Shown here: piece after piece, positions 33,540 to 44,477 of the stretch
Numbering within the stretch: position 1 is the first letter of the stretch
How the letters are laid out: each line of letters opens with the position of its first letter
From: Pleurotus ostreatus/Saccharomyces cerevisiae fusant
Taxonomy: Eukaryota; Opisthokonta
Direction: 5' to 3'
NCBI GenBank assembly: GCA_024196135.1
Contig: JAMQCK010000060.1
Span: forward strand, 1 to 64,000
Length of the DNA: 64,000 nucleotides
Program-made: the position numbers and the translations under genes
The notes under the pieces: generated by a model
What the model was told of the DNA's origin: nothing
The model's input: the letters and a program-made list of their open reading frames with translations, nothing else
Database searches by the model: none

Positions 33540-34555
33540 TTTTGCTAGGCGTCGCGCGTGTCGCCCCGGCTCCCTCAGCCCAGCCCTGCGACATTTCCCG
33601 CCCCCCGCGGCTCGTGTGCTCTCGTGTTCCGCTCCGCCTCTCGGCGAGGCCCGAATCACCCTGATTCGCGGCTCTCGCCTCGCCTCTCGAAGAATCGTGC
33701 GCTCCCATTATTTACAGCCTCGGCGCTCCGACCCGACCCTGCCTGCTTTCTTTGACCGTTCGTAGATCGGCGATGCTCCTCCCCTAGTGGGAGTAGAGGG
33801 CAGCGGGAAGGACGGCGGATCCCCGGTGCGTGCTTGCCTTATCGTGCTCGAGTACCAGTACCAGTACCAAGCGCACCGGACCTGCCAGCCATGCCTCGCG
33901 GCGCCTTCCCTGCTCGTCTTCATGGGACGCTTATGATATTCACTATCGTTACGACTCGATTAAACTTACGTTAGGTACTGCATGTTCTGGCATCGTATAT
34001 GGTCCATAGACAGGAATCAATATTTCTGCGTACATAAGAATTTCTCGTTGTGTGTGAGAGTTCCGCGAGTCGAAGAGGAGGCGGCTCCCTCCCGAGATCC
34101 TGACAGCAAAAGGGGATTCGAATTCGCCAGATCGCCATCGACAAAAGTTTTACTGACTTTGCGCGATCGTTCTCTTCCCTGGCTCCCTCGAAGTGAGGGG
34201 GAACCATCACTTGCAAGAATTAGGTAGTTGAGCACGTCCGTGCTCTGCAAGCGAGGATGGAAGCCTGCCTCGCTAAAGTCGCTATACTCTACTTGAGAAA
34301 GCCTTGCAGGGCAATGACTTGTCTGTTGCGATGTAAAGGCAAGGGTAGGTCGAGGAGGTCGATGTGACGGTCGAGGTTGTGATGGCTCGGAACAACCGGC
34401 GCGGAGGCCTCAAAAGCAAACAGACGACAAATAGCGAATTGCCCGTTTGCCGTGACGACGCGCCCCGCCGGCGACGCGTTCATTATATTCATTTCTTTCC
34501 TTGTTCCTAACTTTCATTCTCGACGACCAGCCCGAGCGGCTGAACATCGCCCAAG
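33540..34555. other. intergenic between BCS1-like gene and DNM1
   Basis: About 1 kb. It includes a threefold AGTACC repeat at 33851-33868. An antisense 67-codon frame at 34289-34492 has no recognisable motif. It presumably contains the DNM1 promoter. Confidence 0.4.
33851..33868 (+). repeat. hexanucleotide repeat (AGTACC)3
   Basis: Three perfect tandem copies of AGTACC in the spacer between the BCS1-like gene and DNM1. A short microsatellite with no evident function. Confidence 0.7.
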
Positions 34556-37428
34556 ATGGACTCGGACCTCATAAAGCTCGTTAACAAGCTGCAGGACACC
34601 TTCCACAACCTGGGTATGTGTCGAACCCGCCTTGGTGCTAGACTTCATTGACAGGAATTATGCAGGAGGGGAACTGGATATGCCCCAGCTGGTGGTGGTA
34701 CGCTAAATGATTCTGAAGTGCGCGAGCTGTGGCTGAGGACTTGCAGGTTGGAAGCCAGTCTGCGGGGAAGTCCAGTGTCCTGGAGACGTGCGTGTGCCTA
34801 TGTCTGACGCGCGGCAGGAGCTAATATACCTCAATAGCATCGTCGGAAAGGACTTCCTGCCGCGCGGGTCAGGCATCGTCACGCGAAGGCCGCTCGTCCT
34901 CCAGCTCATCCACACCCCCGTCCCGGAGGACAACCCACCACCGTTCACCGAGTGGGGCCAGTTTCTGCATGTCGACAAGCGCTTCACGGACTTTGAGGAC
35001 ATACGCAAGGAGATCGAGCAGGAGACGTTCCGCGTCGCGGGGCAGAACAAGGGCATCTCGAAGCTACCGATCTCCCTGAGGATTTACAGCCCGAATGTCC
35101 TCGATCTGACGTTGGTGGATTTGCCGGGTCTGACGAAGGTGCGTATGTCATAGGCTGGGTGGCGCGCCCGACTCTAATGAGCTGGCAGATTCCGGTAGGC
35201 GACCAGCCAAGCGACATCGAGAAGCAGATCCGCAACCTCGTAGTCGAGTACATCAGCAACCCGAACAGGTGCGTCCCACTGCACACTTCTCAAATCCGCC
35301 TCTAACTCCCTCGCAGTGTCATCCTCGCCGTCTCCCCCGCTAATGTCGACCTCGCGAACTCCGAGTCCCTCAAGCTCGCACGCACAGTCGACCCGCAGGG
35401 CCGCCGCACAATCGGCATCCTCACCAAACTCGACCTCATGGACGCGGGCACGAACGCGCTGGACATCCTCACCGGCCGCGTCTACCCGCTCAAGCTCGGC
35501 TTCATCGGCGTCGTGAACCGCAGCCAGCAGGACATCAACTCGCAGAAGGACATGAAGGAGGCGCTCAACTCCGAGGACGAGTTCTTCCGCACACACCCTG
35601 CGTACCGGAATATCGCGCACAAGAACGGGACGCGATACTTGGCGAAGACGCTGAACTCGGTGCTGCTCAACCACATAAGGGAGAAGCTGCCGGATATGAA
35701 GGCGCGCTTGAACACGCTCATGGGCCAGGCGCAACAGGAGCTGAACTCGTTCGGCGATGCTGCCATCTTCGGCGACAAAAACTCTGTGCGTACTCTGATA
35801 ATCCCCACCGCGTATCCTGACATCGTGTACAGCAAGGAGCCCTCATCCTTCGCCTGATGACCCAATTCGCGCGCGACTTCGTCGCTTCGATAGAGGGAAC
35901 GAATGTCGACATCTCCACTAAGGAGCTATCCGGCGGCGCGCGGATCTACTACATCTTCAACGACGTCTTCGGGCACGCCCTCTCAAGCATCGAGCCCAAC
36001 TCAAACCTGGACAACCAGGATATCCGCACCGCCATCCGCAACTCGACGGGTCCGCGGCCAAGTCTGTTCGTCCCTGAGGTGGCGTTCGACCTGTTGGTAA
36101 AGCCGCAGATCAAGCTGTTGGAGGCGCCGAGTCTGCGCTGCGTTGAGCTGGTGTACGAGGAGTTGGTGAAGATCTGCCATAATTGCACGAGTGTCGTACG
36201 TATACCATCTGTTAGCAACCTGGGCGACTCTCATTGACGGAGATACAGGAGCTCGAGCGGTTCCCCCGATTGCACTCGGCGCTCGTGGAGGTTGTTTCTG
36301 ACCTGCTTCGTGAACGATTGGGCCCGACTTCGGAGTATGCGAGCAGTCTTATCGCGATTCAGGCGGCGTACATCAACACGAACCATCCGGCATTCGTGAG
36401 TGGCTCTGCGCAGGCTGCACAACAGCAGCAACAGCAACCGTCGCCTCAGCGCGCACGGGTGATGCCGCGGGTAAGTACCCTCGACTGTTGTTGAGAAGGC
36501 GAGCCTTACCTTGTCACCCAGCCTCAATCGACTGAGCCAATAAACGGCTTCGGCGGTTCAGAAAATGGCGACGACTCTTCGGAGGAGGGCGCCGACTCAT
36601 CTTCCACCGGCACGCCACGCTCTGTATCAGCCGCCACCATGCACGACCGCCACCGCGCCTCCCTCGACAGCGGCTTCCCCACCCCGCGCCCGCCTCAGCG
36701 ACCGCACTCTGCCGTGCCCAGCGTAGGCGGGGGCGGGCAGCAGCACCACCAGCACCAGCACAACTCGCACTCGAAGCGCGTGAGCTCGACGTCGAGCAGC
36801 CCGCCCTCCGCGCGCGAGACGTTCCTCACGTACTTCTTTGGGCAGAGCGGGCCGGGGCCAGTTGCGGGGGCGAGCGTGGAGCGCGGGCAGGAGCAGGGGC
36901 CGATGTCGAAGGCGGTGGTGCCGTCGGGGAGGGATATCACGGGCCCGGACAACGCGATCAACTCGGGCTTGTTGGCCAACAGGCAGGCGTTCGATATGAA
37001 GAGTTTGGGGAAGCACATCGAGGCGGTACGTCGTGCTTGACCGTATACTCACGTCATTGACCTAACGCCCTCCTCAGATCCCCAACGACAACCAGCACCT
37101 CTCGATGCGCGAGGAGATGGAGACGAACCTGATCCGCTCGCTCATCTCGTCTTACTTCGGCATCGTCCGTCAGAGCATTCAGGACCTCGTCCCCAAGGCC
37201 ATCATGCACTTCCTCGTCAACAACACGAGCCAGCAGGTGCAGAACCGGCTCGTCGCGTCGCTCTACAAGCCCGAGCTGTTCGGGGACCTGCTCAACGAGG
37301 ACGAGAGCCTGGTCGCGGAGCGCGCGCGGGTGAAGGCGCTGCTGGACGCGTACAAGGAGGCGTTCAAGACGCTGTCGGATATCAGCGTCGGCGGGCACTC
37401 GTTGACGACGCCGAAGGCGGAAGCATGA
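34556..37428 (+). CDS. DNM1: dynamin-related GTPase of mitochondrial/peroxisomal fission
   Basis: Multi-exon gene of about 790 residues from [20 protein letters not shown] to a TGA at 37426-37428. GTPase motifs: G1 [29 protein letters not shown]3 DLPGLTK, G4 [16 protein letters not shown], and [19 protein letters not shown]. The stalk has [19 protein letters not shown] and ETVSDLL-like [10 protein letters not shown] variable loop of about 200 residues follows, with a Gln run, Ser/Gly/His-rich sequence and [10 protein letters not shown]. The GTPase effector domain closes the protein ([36 protein letters not shown]). The absence of a PH or proline-rich tail and the NRSQQDI and [10 protein letters not shown] blocks favour Dnm1/Drp1 over Vps1. 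Dnm1 assembles on mitochondria and peroxisomes and constricts them. Confidence 0.9.
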
Positions 37429-37735
37429 GGGGCGAGGGGCTCCGGTGAGGTGGGAGAAGGGAATGGTGATGTGAGTTACGATCCGACACGACGATGATGG
37501 CCTGTGAACGTTATGGGCGCGCGAACGACTTGGATGTCCATGCTTTGGTACCCTATGCGCATACATGTATACACGCTTGCAGTAGTACTCCGTACACGCA
37601 TCTATAGAACGTAAATCCTGTCTCAAAAGTCCATAAACGTGATGAGTGGTCCATTGAATGGCGTGCAGATGACCAATTGGGCGAAGGAGGAATACTCCTG
37701 CCGGCCAGTGGTGCTGCGTACAGAAGTTGTCCCAC

Positions 37736-37809
37736 GGCCGGTTAGCTCAGTTGGTTAGAGCGTGGTGCTAATAACGCCAAGGTCGCGGGTTCGACCCCCG
37801 TACGGGCCA
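37736..37809 (+). tRNA. tRNA-Ile(AAU), copy 1
   Basis: 74 nt with acceptor GGCCGGT/ACGGGCC, D arm GCTC...GAGC, anticodon loop CTAATAA (anticodon AAT), a five-base variable loop and a T arm GCGGG-TTCGACC-CCCGT. Discriminator base is A; no intron. A G5-G68 mismatch in the acceptor is shared by all three copies here and, as I recall, by animal tRNA-Ile(AAU), so it is not a sign of decay. Confidence 0.95.
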
Positions 37810-38057
37810 TACAAGGGGCTGTCTATGCCTCTGCCGGGACGCCGGAGAGGCCTAGGTTGCCCCTTGTCACTCTCTTCTTACCTAGTTGCTGTCTGTTCTG
37901 TACATTTTTCAGGGCATGCAGGGCACTCGAAAGTCTCTTTTTTGCGGGCAGTTCAGGCCATAAGTGATAGAAGGACAGCAATCCTTGATAAATACGAGAG
38001 CAGAGCCAAAAGTACAGAAACAAACAGTCCAGAATGAATAGTCGTATGTCACTCTCG

Positions 38058-38909
38058 TCACCGAACCGCCTCTACAAATGTCCGCGTCGCCGCCGCCACC
38101 ACATCCTCCTCCTTCACATACTGCCCGAGCGCGGCGACCTGCACCATCGTCATGCGCACCTTGTGCAAGCATCGGTGCACGAACCACAGGACCGGCCGCT
38201 GGTACTCGATCTCGTCGTCCTCCAGTTGATGTGGCCCGTAAACGAGCTTGAGCACGCCCGCCTGTTCGAGCTCGGGCAGCGCGCAGCGCACGTCGTGCAG
38301 GTCGGGCCCCATGACGTCGAAAGAACGATAGTCGGTAAGCAGGCGGTTGTACAGCGCCTTTTGGTCGTCATCCGTGCAGCGGGGCATAGGTAAGGGGGCA
38401 GAACCGCAGGGATGCGGCGTGCCCGTGGGGGTGAGTGCGGGCGGGGAGTTGGAGTTGGAATTGGATGCGCGTGCCTTCGCGTACTTGTCCGGGTCGCACG
38501 AGATCTGGGCATCGAGTAGGGGCCCGTGCTGCAGCGCGGCCATCCGCTTGACCACCACGCACTCCCAAACGAGCGAGAACAGCGCGATCGCGCGCGCGTC
38601 CAGTGCATTTCTCCTCTCCAGCTCCCGCACCGCGTACATCGTAATCTTCAAATCGGGGTCTGGCACCACAGCCGCGGGATTCCGCCTCTGCGTGAGCTCG
38701 CGGTGCTCGGCCTCCGTGACGGTCAGCGAGCGCTCCTCGGCGAGCTCGCGGATGACGAGCGGGCCCATGCCGTACTGGCCGAGCGCGATGTAGATGGGGA
38801 GGTTCGCGGGCTGGAAGAAGGGCTCGTCGAGGGGGTGGCGGGAGATGTAGAGCGCGCAGAGCGCCTCGCCGGCGTCCCCTGGGGCTGCGTCCTCGCTTCC
38901 CCGGTTCAT
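38058..38909 (-). CDS. uncharacterised protein, 283 residues
   Basis: Single-exon gene. The first ATG in the frame (38907-38909) opens MNRGSEDAAPGDAGEALCAL; the stop is at 38058. The protein is soluble and mostly helical, with LPIYIALGQYGMGPLVIREL near residue 38 and LTQRRNPAAVVPDPDLKITM near 72. A low-complexity Ser/Asn/Pro loop sits around residue 170. The second half contains LLTDYRSFDVMGPDLHDVRC, then LPELEQAGVLKLVYGPHQLE, and a helical end. No signal peptide or membrane span is visible. The clean codon-like composition and length argue that it is real. I do not recognise a family. It sits between a tRNA-Ile and a tRNA-Glu. Confidence 0.6.
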   Translation of the reverse strand: MNRGSEDAAPGDAGEALCALYISRHPLDEPFFQPANLPIYIALGQYGMGPLVIRELAEERSLTVTEAEHRELTQRRNPAAVVPDPDLKITMYAVRELERRNALDARAIALFSLVWECVVVKRMAALQHGPLLDAQISCDPDKYAKARASNSNSNSPPALTPTGTPHPCGSAPLPMPRCTDDDQKALYNRLLTDYRSFDVMGPDLHDVRCALPELEQAGVLKLVYGPHQLEDDEIEYQRPVLWFVHRCLHKVRMTMVQVAALGQYVKEEDVVAAATRTFVEAVR

Positions 38910-39225
38910 GGTCGCATGTCCGGAGGCGGAGGGGGCCGTCTTGTATCGAGTGGTCAAGTTGTGAACGGATGTGTGTCGACCGCAGGTTGCGAGAACGTTG
39001 CCAGGCAAAGAGTCGCCGTTCGATGAAGCATGTCGAGAGCAAGAGGGATCGAAGGATCAGTTCCCCGTCAGGTTCACCGGACCGGTCGTCGCACTGCCGT
39101 CATGCATTCGCTGCGTATCTTCCTTCATCTCCAAAATCTGGATGCTCGGCTACAGAGGTCAGTGCGCGCACGCACATCAGAAGCAAGAGGCGTTTGTGCA
39201 GTAAAAAATCTTCACAGGTGTCAAA

Positions 39226-39297
39226 TTCCGATACGGGGAATCGAACCCCGAGCTGCCGCGTGAAAGGCGGCAATGTTAGCCGTTACACCATATCGGA
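39226..39297 (-). tRNA. tRNA-Glu(UUC)
   Basis: 72 nt on the minus strand. Acceptor TCCGATA/TATCGGA is fully paired, the anticodon loop is CTTTCAC (anticodon TTC), and the T arm is GGGG-TTCGATT-CCCC with flanking pairs. Discriminator is A. It differs from the tRNA-Glu at 42669 at only three positions. Confidence 0.95.
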
Positions 39298-39446
39298 TTG
39301 AAAACGAAGTGCTACTGGTGTTCCCAAGTGTGAGTCTATACCGTACGCCGTAGCACAATTCAGTGTAGTACAATATCCTAAAGGTGATATGAGTCCGTTG
39401 CAGCTGTCCATATGCAAGCAGTAGTTCTACAAGTCTTTAGATGCTT

Positions 39447-41648
39447 CTATCTACCAAACACACGTCCGATACCTCCACACACGCCACACGTATCTTCGTC
39501 CAGGCCGAAGAATGAGGAGACCTGGGCGGCGAGTCAGCACGTACATCACAGAAGCCCCTTCAAAGCAGAAGATCAAAACACCCTCGGCAGATAAACCGAG
39601 CACTCTAAACAGAAGAAACAAGCACTCTATGCATATAGATCAAGCAAAGACACGCACCGTCCCATCCCCGCCACATCTCCAGCACGGCCTGCCCCCAATC
39701 CTCGGATCCCCAGGCGCGTACACCACCGACCCCGGCGGCGCCGCCCCATACCCTGCCCGCACAGGTGGCCCGCCGCCCCACGCTCCCGGAGGCGATCCCC
39801 AAGCACCCGAAGGCGACCCCCAGGCCCCCGAGGGCGTCCCCGCGGACCACGACGGCCGATGCGCGAGCAGAGGGCCACCCGCGGGCACGCGCAGCCCAGT
39901 GCCCGGTGCGCGCGAGTAGCTAGGACCGAAAGAGGCGGGCTGCGGTCGACCGTACGACGCGCCTGCCGAGCCTGGTCGTCGGCCGGGCGGGCCTGCGTTG
40001 GTCGGTCGTCTACCTGACGACGATTGCGACTGTTGTGGTGGTTGCTGAGCCCTCAGCGGCCTCTGCATCCTTCCATCGCCCCCGGGTCCGAAGTCCGCGT
40101 AGGTGAGCGCGCCCTCGTACGCGCGCCCGTATTTGCGCCAGCAGCGCTTGCAGGGCTGGTCGGGGTCGCCGTGCTTGTACCCCGTGTTCCCGCACTTGGG
40201 GCACTCGACGCCGGCGGGGTAGACGAGGACGCGGTTCTCGCGCAGAAGGGGATGCCCGGGTGTGGGCGTAGTCGTCGGGCGAAGGTTGGTAGAAGACGCA
40301 GACGGCGAGGCGTTAGGGTTTGAGGCGTTGCGCGAGTGACTAGAGGAGGGCGACGAGTTCGCGAGCGCGGAAAGATGCGGCGTCGACGCAGACTGCGGTA
40401 CTCCGTCCACCTCAACAGGCCCCGCCGCGTAGAAATCGCGCGCGAAGTCGGATTCGGGGCGCGGTGGTGCGCTACCAGTCACTTGAGGCCTCAACCCCGT
40501 ATGCTCGGGCCTCAATCCCGTATGCTGCGGGTGCAACGGCGGAGGCGGAGGCGCACCCGGCGCAGGAGGAGGTCGAGGCGGCTGCGGTGGCCTGCCCATC
40601 GGCGACATAGGTGGTCGCGGAGGCATGGGCGGCACAGGTGGAATAGGAGGCTGAGGCGGTCGCTGACCGTACCCCGGCCCATACGTCGAGCCTGGAGGAG
40701 TTGCCAGATTCTCTAGCGCGCGGTCAACAGCGGAAGCCAGTTGGCCGAGTAAACCGCCGGGTGAGGGGCGTCGGCCGCTGCCGGTGGGTTGGGGAGAGAG
40801 GAAGACGCCGGTTGGGTGAGGAGGGAGGTAGGCGCCGGTGTGTTGGGGGCGTTGTGCTTGGGGACTCCAGCCTGAGGGAAGGTGAGTAAGTAAATTGTGG
40901 CGAGGCGATATTGAAGCTTACCATTATAGCCTTGTTGAGGTCGCTGGAAGGGACGAGCAGGGCCATATTCTAGCGTCTCCTCCCCGTGTCTATAATCGGG
41001 GGTCGGCGTATAATCCGGAGGATCCTCATCTATGGACATGAATGATGGCGGAGGTGGCGATGACGCGCGCGCATTCGCGGACGGTCCAGCCGTCGGAGGA
41101 GAAGAGCGCGCAGCTCCCGGAGGCGGCGACGATGGGGGTGCATAGTTTGTTGTGCTTGCCTGGCGTGGCGGGAGGGGCGGGGGAGAACTGGACGTAGGCG
41201 CAGATGACTGATGGGGAGGGCTGTGCTGCGTCTGCGTGGGTGTGCGCGGAGGCGTGTGAGGGGGAGGAGATGCGGTGGGGGACGGTGCTTGCGGTGTATC
41301 CGGCGGTGAATCGTCGTCCATGGTTTCTCGTCGCGGTGGGAGGGCCGGTGGCTGCGTACTGATCGACAAGTTGCTCATCGCGTCCGCGACGTCATGAGGC
41401 GCAGTACTGGCAGAGGCGCCAGTCGTGTCGCTCGAGGCTGCTGCTTGATCGTGGAAGGGATCCTGAGTCTGGCCTTGCTTGCCCTCGCTCGCTCGCGGAT
41501 GGCTGTCAACCTCGGACACCGTCGTCCCCGTGGGGTTGGGCGAGATAAATGGGTCCGACGTCGATGTTGACGCTCCTGTTGCTTGGGGTGTGAGCTTGTC
41601 GCCCGTGGCGCGCGCAGCCAGGCGTTTGAAGGGATTGCGAGTGGACAT
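39447..41648 (-). CDS. HUA1: Hua1-like proline-rich endocytic zinc-finger protein
   Basis: Three exons, about 690 residues. The ATG at 41646-41648 opens MSTRNPFKRL; the stop TAG is at 39447-39449 after GRVFGR. The N-terminal two thirds is Pro/Ser/Thr-rich and disordered, with many PxxP stretches. The C-terminal part has the Hua1 double Cys pairs: CPKCGNTGYKHGDPDQPCKRC, then VVYAPGDPRIGGRPCWRCGG joined by an intron to FFGLDEDTCGVCGGIGRVF. This resembles a type I J-protein zinc finger. Yeast Hua1 is a cytoplasmic protein tied to actin-patch assembly and endocytosis. Consistent with that, there is an NPF tripeptide at residues 5-7 (EH-domain ligand), DPF at two sites, and several LxxQxTG motifs, the Ark1/Prk1 kinase consensus. 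Identity rests on the zinc-finger block. Confidence 0.75.
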
Positions 41649-42668
41649 GAGGGGAGGAGGCGACCGCTACTTCACCGCCTCTGCTTCCGTCGTCCGGCAT
41701 GAGATCACTGCTGGCTCGGCCCGGCGCGCCGAATCATCCAAACGCGTCCACGCGCGCGATTTGCTCTTGTTCTGAACGCTCACCATCGCGATTCTCTTAT
41801 TCTGTGGCTACAATGACGACCAGGTTCCTGGCTTCTCAATGGACCTACTACTCGTCTGCTGGCTTCATTTTCAGGATTGACCGTTTTTTCCCTTGCTGAC
41901 ACCGGCCCGCTTACATCGAGTCCAAGACCTTCCATCGTCGCCGAGGTGACCTTCCGCTACGCCGAGCACATCCTGTGCAACGTCCTCTAGTTCATCATGA
42001 TCCTCCTCTCGCTCGCTGACACAAGTCATACTTTGCTGTCCTCGCGTCTAGTACTTCTGCATCCATCGATTTGTCGAGCTTGGCTGTTCAGATGCTCTTC
42101 GATCTGGCTTGGAGTGCCGACAGGTTGAAAATTAATGGAATCGCCCTGCAGAATTAAATGTCCTCTTGCTGCGAGTCCACGCGGTTCTTTGCCCCCTCCT
42201 TTCGAATCTGGGTATCGTACTTCTTGCGCTGAGAGGCAGCCCACCGTCCACGCCACTGTCTCCGTTCCAAAATCTCCGCGTCGACGCGAAGTGGGCAACG
42301 AGGCTGCTTGACGGTCTTGAAGAATTTGCTTTCCTACTTGTCTGTCGCGCGCGTATTGAATATCATCGCTCCGTCTATGAATGAATATGCAGCAACCAGC
42401 GCTTCGCCAACCGATTTTCCTCCTGAACTGACTCCTTATTTGTCCCTCGTTCACCGTCGACGCGATACCCAGCGTGGCATTATCGATATTCAAATTTGCT
42501 TCTAAATTGGGTGGCAAACTCGTCACTGGCGTGGCCGACGTCTGCACACGGAGTATAACCCGACCAACCGTGGTCTTGAGGTCGCGCAACCAAATACCTT
42601 GGGTTGACGCCCCAACCATTCTCTGGTCTTTGGCGTTGGATATTGCTCCTTGCAGCCACAGGTTATCA
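41649..42668. other. intergenic between HUA1 and tRNA-Glu
   Basis: About 1 kb. A minus-strand frame stays open for some 240 codons across this stretch and into the tRNA-Glu, but it shows no recognisable domain and lacks a plausible start. The HUA1 promoter should lie at the left end. Confidence 0.4.
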
Positions 42669-42740
42669 TCGGATATGGTGTAACGGCTAACATTGCCGCC
42701 TCTCACGCGGCAGCTCGGGGTTCGATTCCCCGTATCCGAA
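42669..42740 (+). tRNA. tRNA-Glu(CUC)
   Basis: 72 nt. Acceptor TCGGATA/TATCCGA is fully paired, the anticodon loop is CTCTCAC (anticodon CTC), and the D and T arms are identical to those of the tRNA-Glu(UUC) at 39226. Discriminator is A. Confidence 0.95.
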
Positions 42741-42978
42741 TCTAGTTTTGTCTGCGGCAGGTCCACCACGAACGTTTTCTTCCGCTTTCATACCCTTCTG
42801 CAACAATTCCCTTGCGCTCTGTTGGTGGGTTACTGCCCTGGTTCTTCGCAAGCGCTGGCGAAGCCGCGCTACAAAGAGCACGGCAGGGTTGACAACTTGG
42901 TGCCTGGTCAACTTCAGCATCGAGCAGGTCTTGCTATGTTTCTCCTCGCAAAAAAGATGACATCCTGATCACACAACA

Positions 42979-43052
42979 TGGCCCGTATGGGGGTCGAACC
43001 CGCGACCTTGGCGTTATTAGCACCACGCTCTAACCAACTGAGCTAACCGGCC
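42979..43052 (-). tRNA. tRNA-Ile(AAU), copy 2
   Basis: 74 nt on the minus strand, identical to copy 1 except for one base in the T arm: the 3' strand reads CCCAT instead of CCCGT, giving a C-A mismatch at the second pair of the T stem. It lies 238 bp from tRNA-Glu(CUC) and points toward it. Confidence 0.92.
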
Positions 43053-43744
43053 GATGAACAGAGGGTTTTCAAACGCGCTCTGCTCGCCGATAATTCAAAG
43101 GAAGCGGAGGGGGACCAAAGCGAGACAGCGGTGGATCTTCTGTGTTACTACGTACAACTTGGACGAGACTGAGACTGACTAGGGCACCACAGGTTACTGT
43201 GGCTGCACAGTGCACATACGCCACGTCCAAACAGTGACAATCAATTGGCCTTACAATTCTTTCCTAATCCGGTAACGATCCGGAGCTAACTGGCCAGAGA
43301 AGCCCAACCCCGAGTACAATCACCTGTCCATCCGAGAACGAGCACGCAGCTCCTCAAGACACCTAAGAATTTGGGGTAGAGGTCCAAAAGTCGGGCCTGC
43401 CACGGAGACAGGGGCTAGGGCGGGAGTTGCTTTGTCGACGCGGAGGCATTTGTGGCAACAGAAAAAGCAGAAAACTGACGATGGTCCACCCTAAGAAAAT
43501 CATTCTTGTGCTCCAGTGTGATCTGTAGAGCGATCGTAGCCCGAGCTCTGGCGTAGCAGTGGTAGCTATCATCGAATCGTGGAAATCCGGCGAGAATATG
43601 ACTAGCACGTGATCGTTCAACTTCGGAACCTCGGCATCAGGAGAGGCGGAAACCGAAATTTCTCGGGTCGCTGTTCCTTTTCTCAGTTTTGCCTTCCGCC
43701 ACCATCATCACCTCCCACCACCACCGACTGCGACGTCGCGCATC
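43053..43744. other. intergenic, no gene recognised
   Basis: About 690 bp between tRNA-Ile copy 2 and the Ser-rich gene. A short minus-strand frame at 43363-43620 has no support. The right end carries a CCACCATCATCACC-type pyrimidine/A-rich leader just before the next ATG. Confidence 0.4.
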
Positions 43745-44477
43745 ATGTCCTACTCGTCTTTCTTTTCCTCGGGCCTTATGGCTCCTCCCTTGCACTCCAC
43801 GTACCCGGCGAACTCCCAGCCCACGACCCCGACGCACAGCGACATCGACCTGTCCGACGACGACCGTAGCATGGACACCACCCCGCAGGCGCCGGGCACG
43901 GGCTCGTCTGCCCCGACACCCTCGTCCCCGAGCCCTGCGCCGCGCATGCGCAGACGTCGGTCGAGCTTGACGCTCGGCATGTCCCCGATGAACTCTATCA
44001 AGAGCCCCGCCCGGAGCGCGGGCGACGCATGGCAGCGTTCGCGTTCCCGCAGTGGTAGTCTCGACCAGGCTGCATGCGACGCGGCGACCAGTATGATGGA
44101 CCGCGTTGCGCGTAGGAGGAGCGGGAGTATGGGCACTGTCCTCAAGTGCGTTTCGTTTGTCCTTCTCATTCGCATGCGCTAACAACCCATCTCCCAGGCG
44201 TGCCGGCCGTCGTGTCCCTGCTATGCATCCTCCTCCGTCGCAGCCGCTGCCCGCGCTCCCCAACCCGAACGTCCTGTCATCGCGTCCGCCCCTTGTGACG
44301 CGCACGTCGTCAAGCCACTCTGCTTCGATCCCCACGCTCAGCGTCAAAGGCGTGCAGCAGTCCAATGGCCCCGACCACCAGTTCTGCAGCGCCGGCCGCA
44401 CGCGGGACCGGTCGTACTCCATCGCTAGCACCGCGAGCTCGTGCGAGCCCATTCACGAGGACATCAAGGAAAACTAG
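43745..44477 (+). CDS. Ser-rich uncharacterised protein with C-terminal KEN motif
   Basis: Two exons joined at LK|RAGRR (intron about 44146-44195, donor GTGCGT), about 227 residues. The protein is disordered throughout and has Ser/Thr-Pro sites and basic clusters: MRRRRSSLTLGM, SPMNSIKSPARSAG, VARRRSGSMG and RDRSYSIASTASS. Several R-x-x-S and R-R-x-S sites look like basophilic kinase targets. It ends ...HEDIKEN, so a KEN box, a degradation signal read by the anaphase-promoting complex, forms its last three residues. No folded domain, signal peptide or membrane span is seen. Composition suggests a regulated phosphoprotein. I do not recognise a family. Confidence 0.62.

Noticed and set aside
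42026..42769. 247-codon minus-strand open frame overlapping tRNA-Glu
   Set aside because: Its first part is the antisense of the tRNA (the familiar spurious GNRTPSCRVRGGNVSRYTIS peptide); the rest has no recognisable domain and no supported start.
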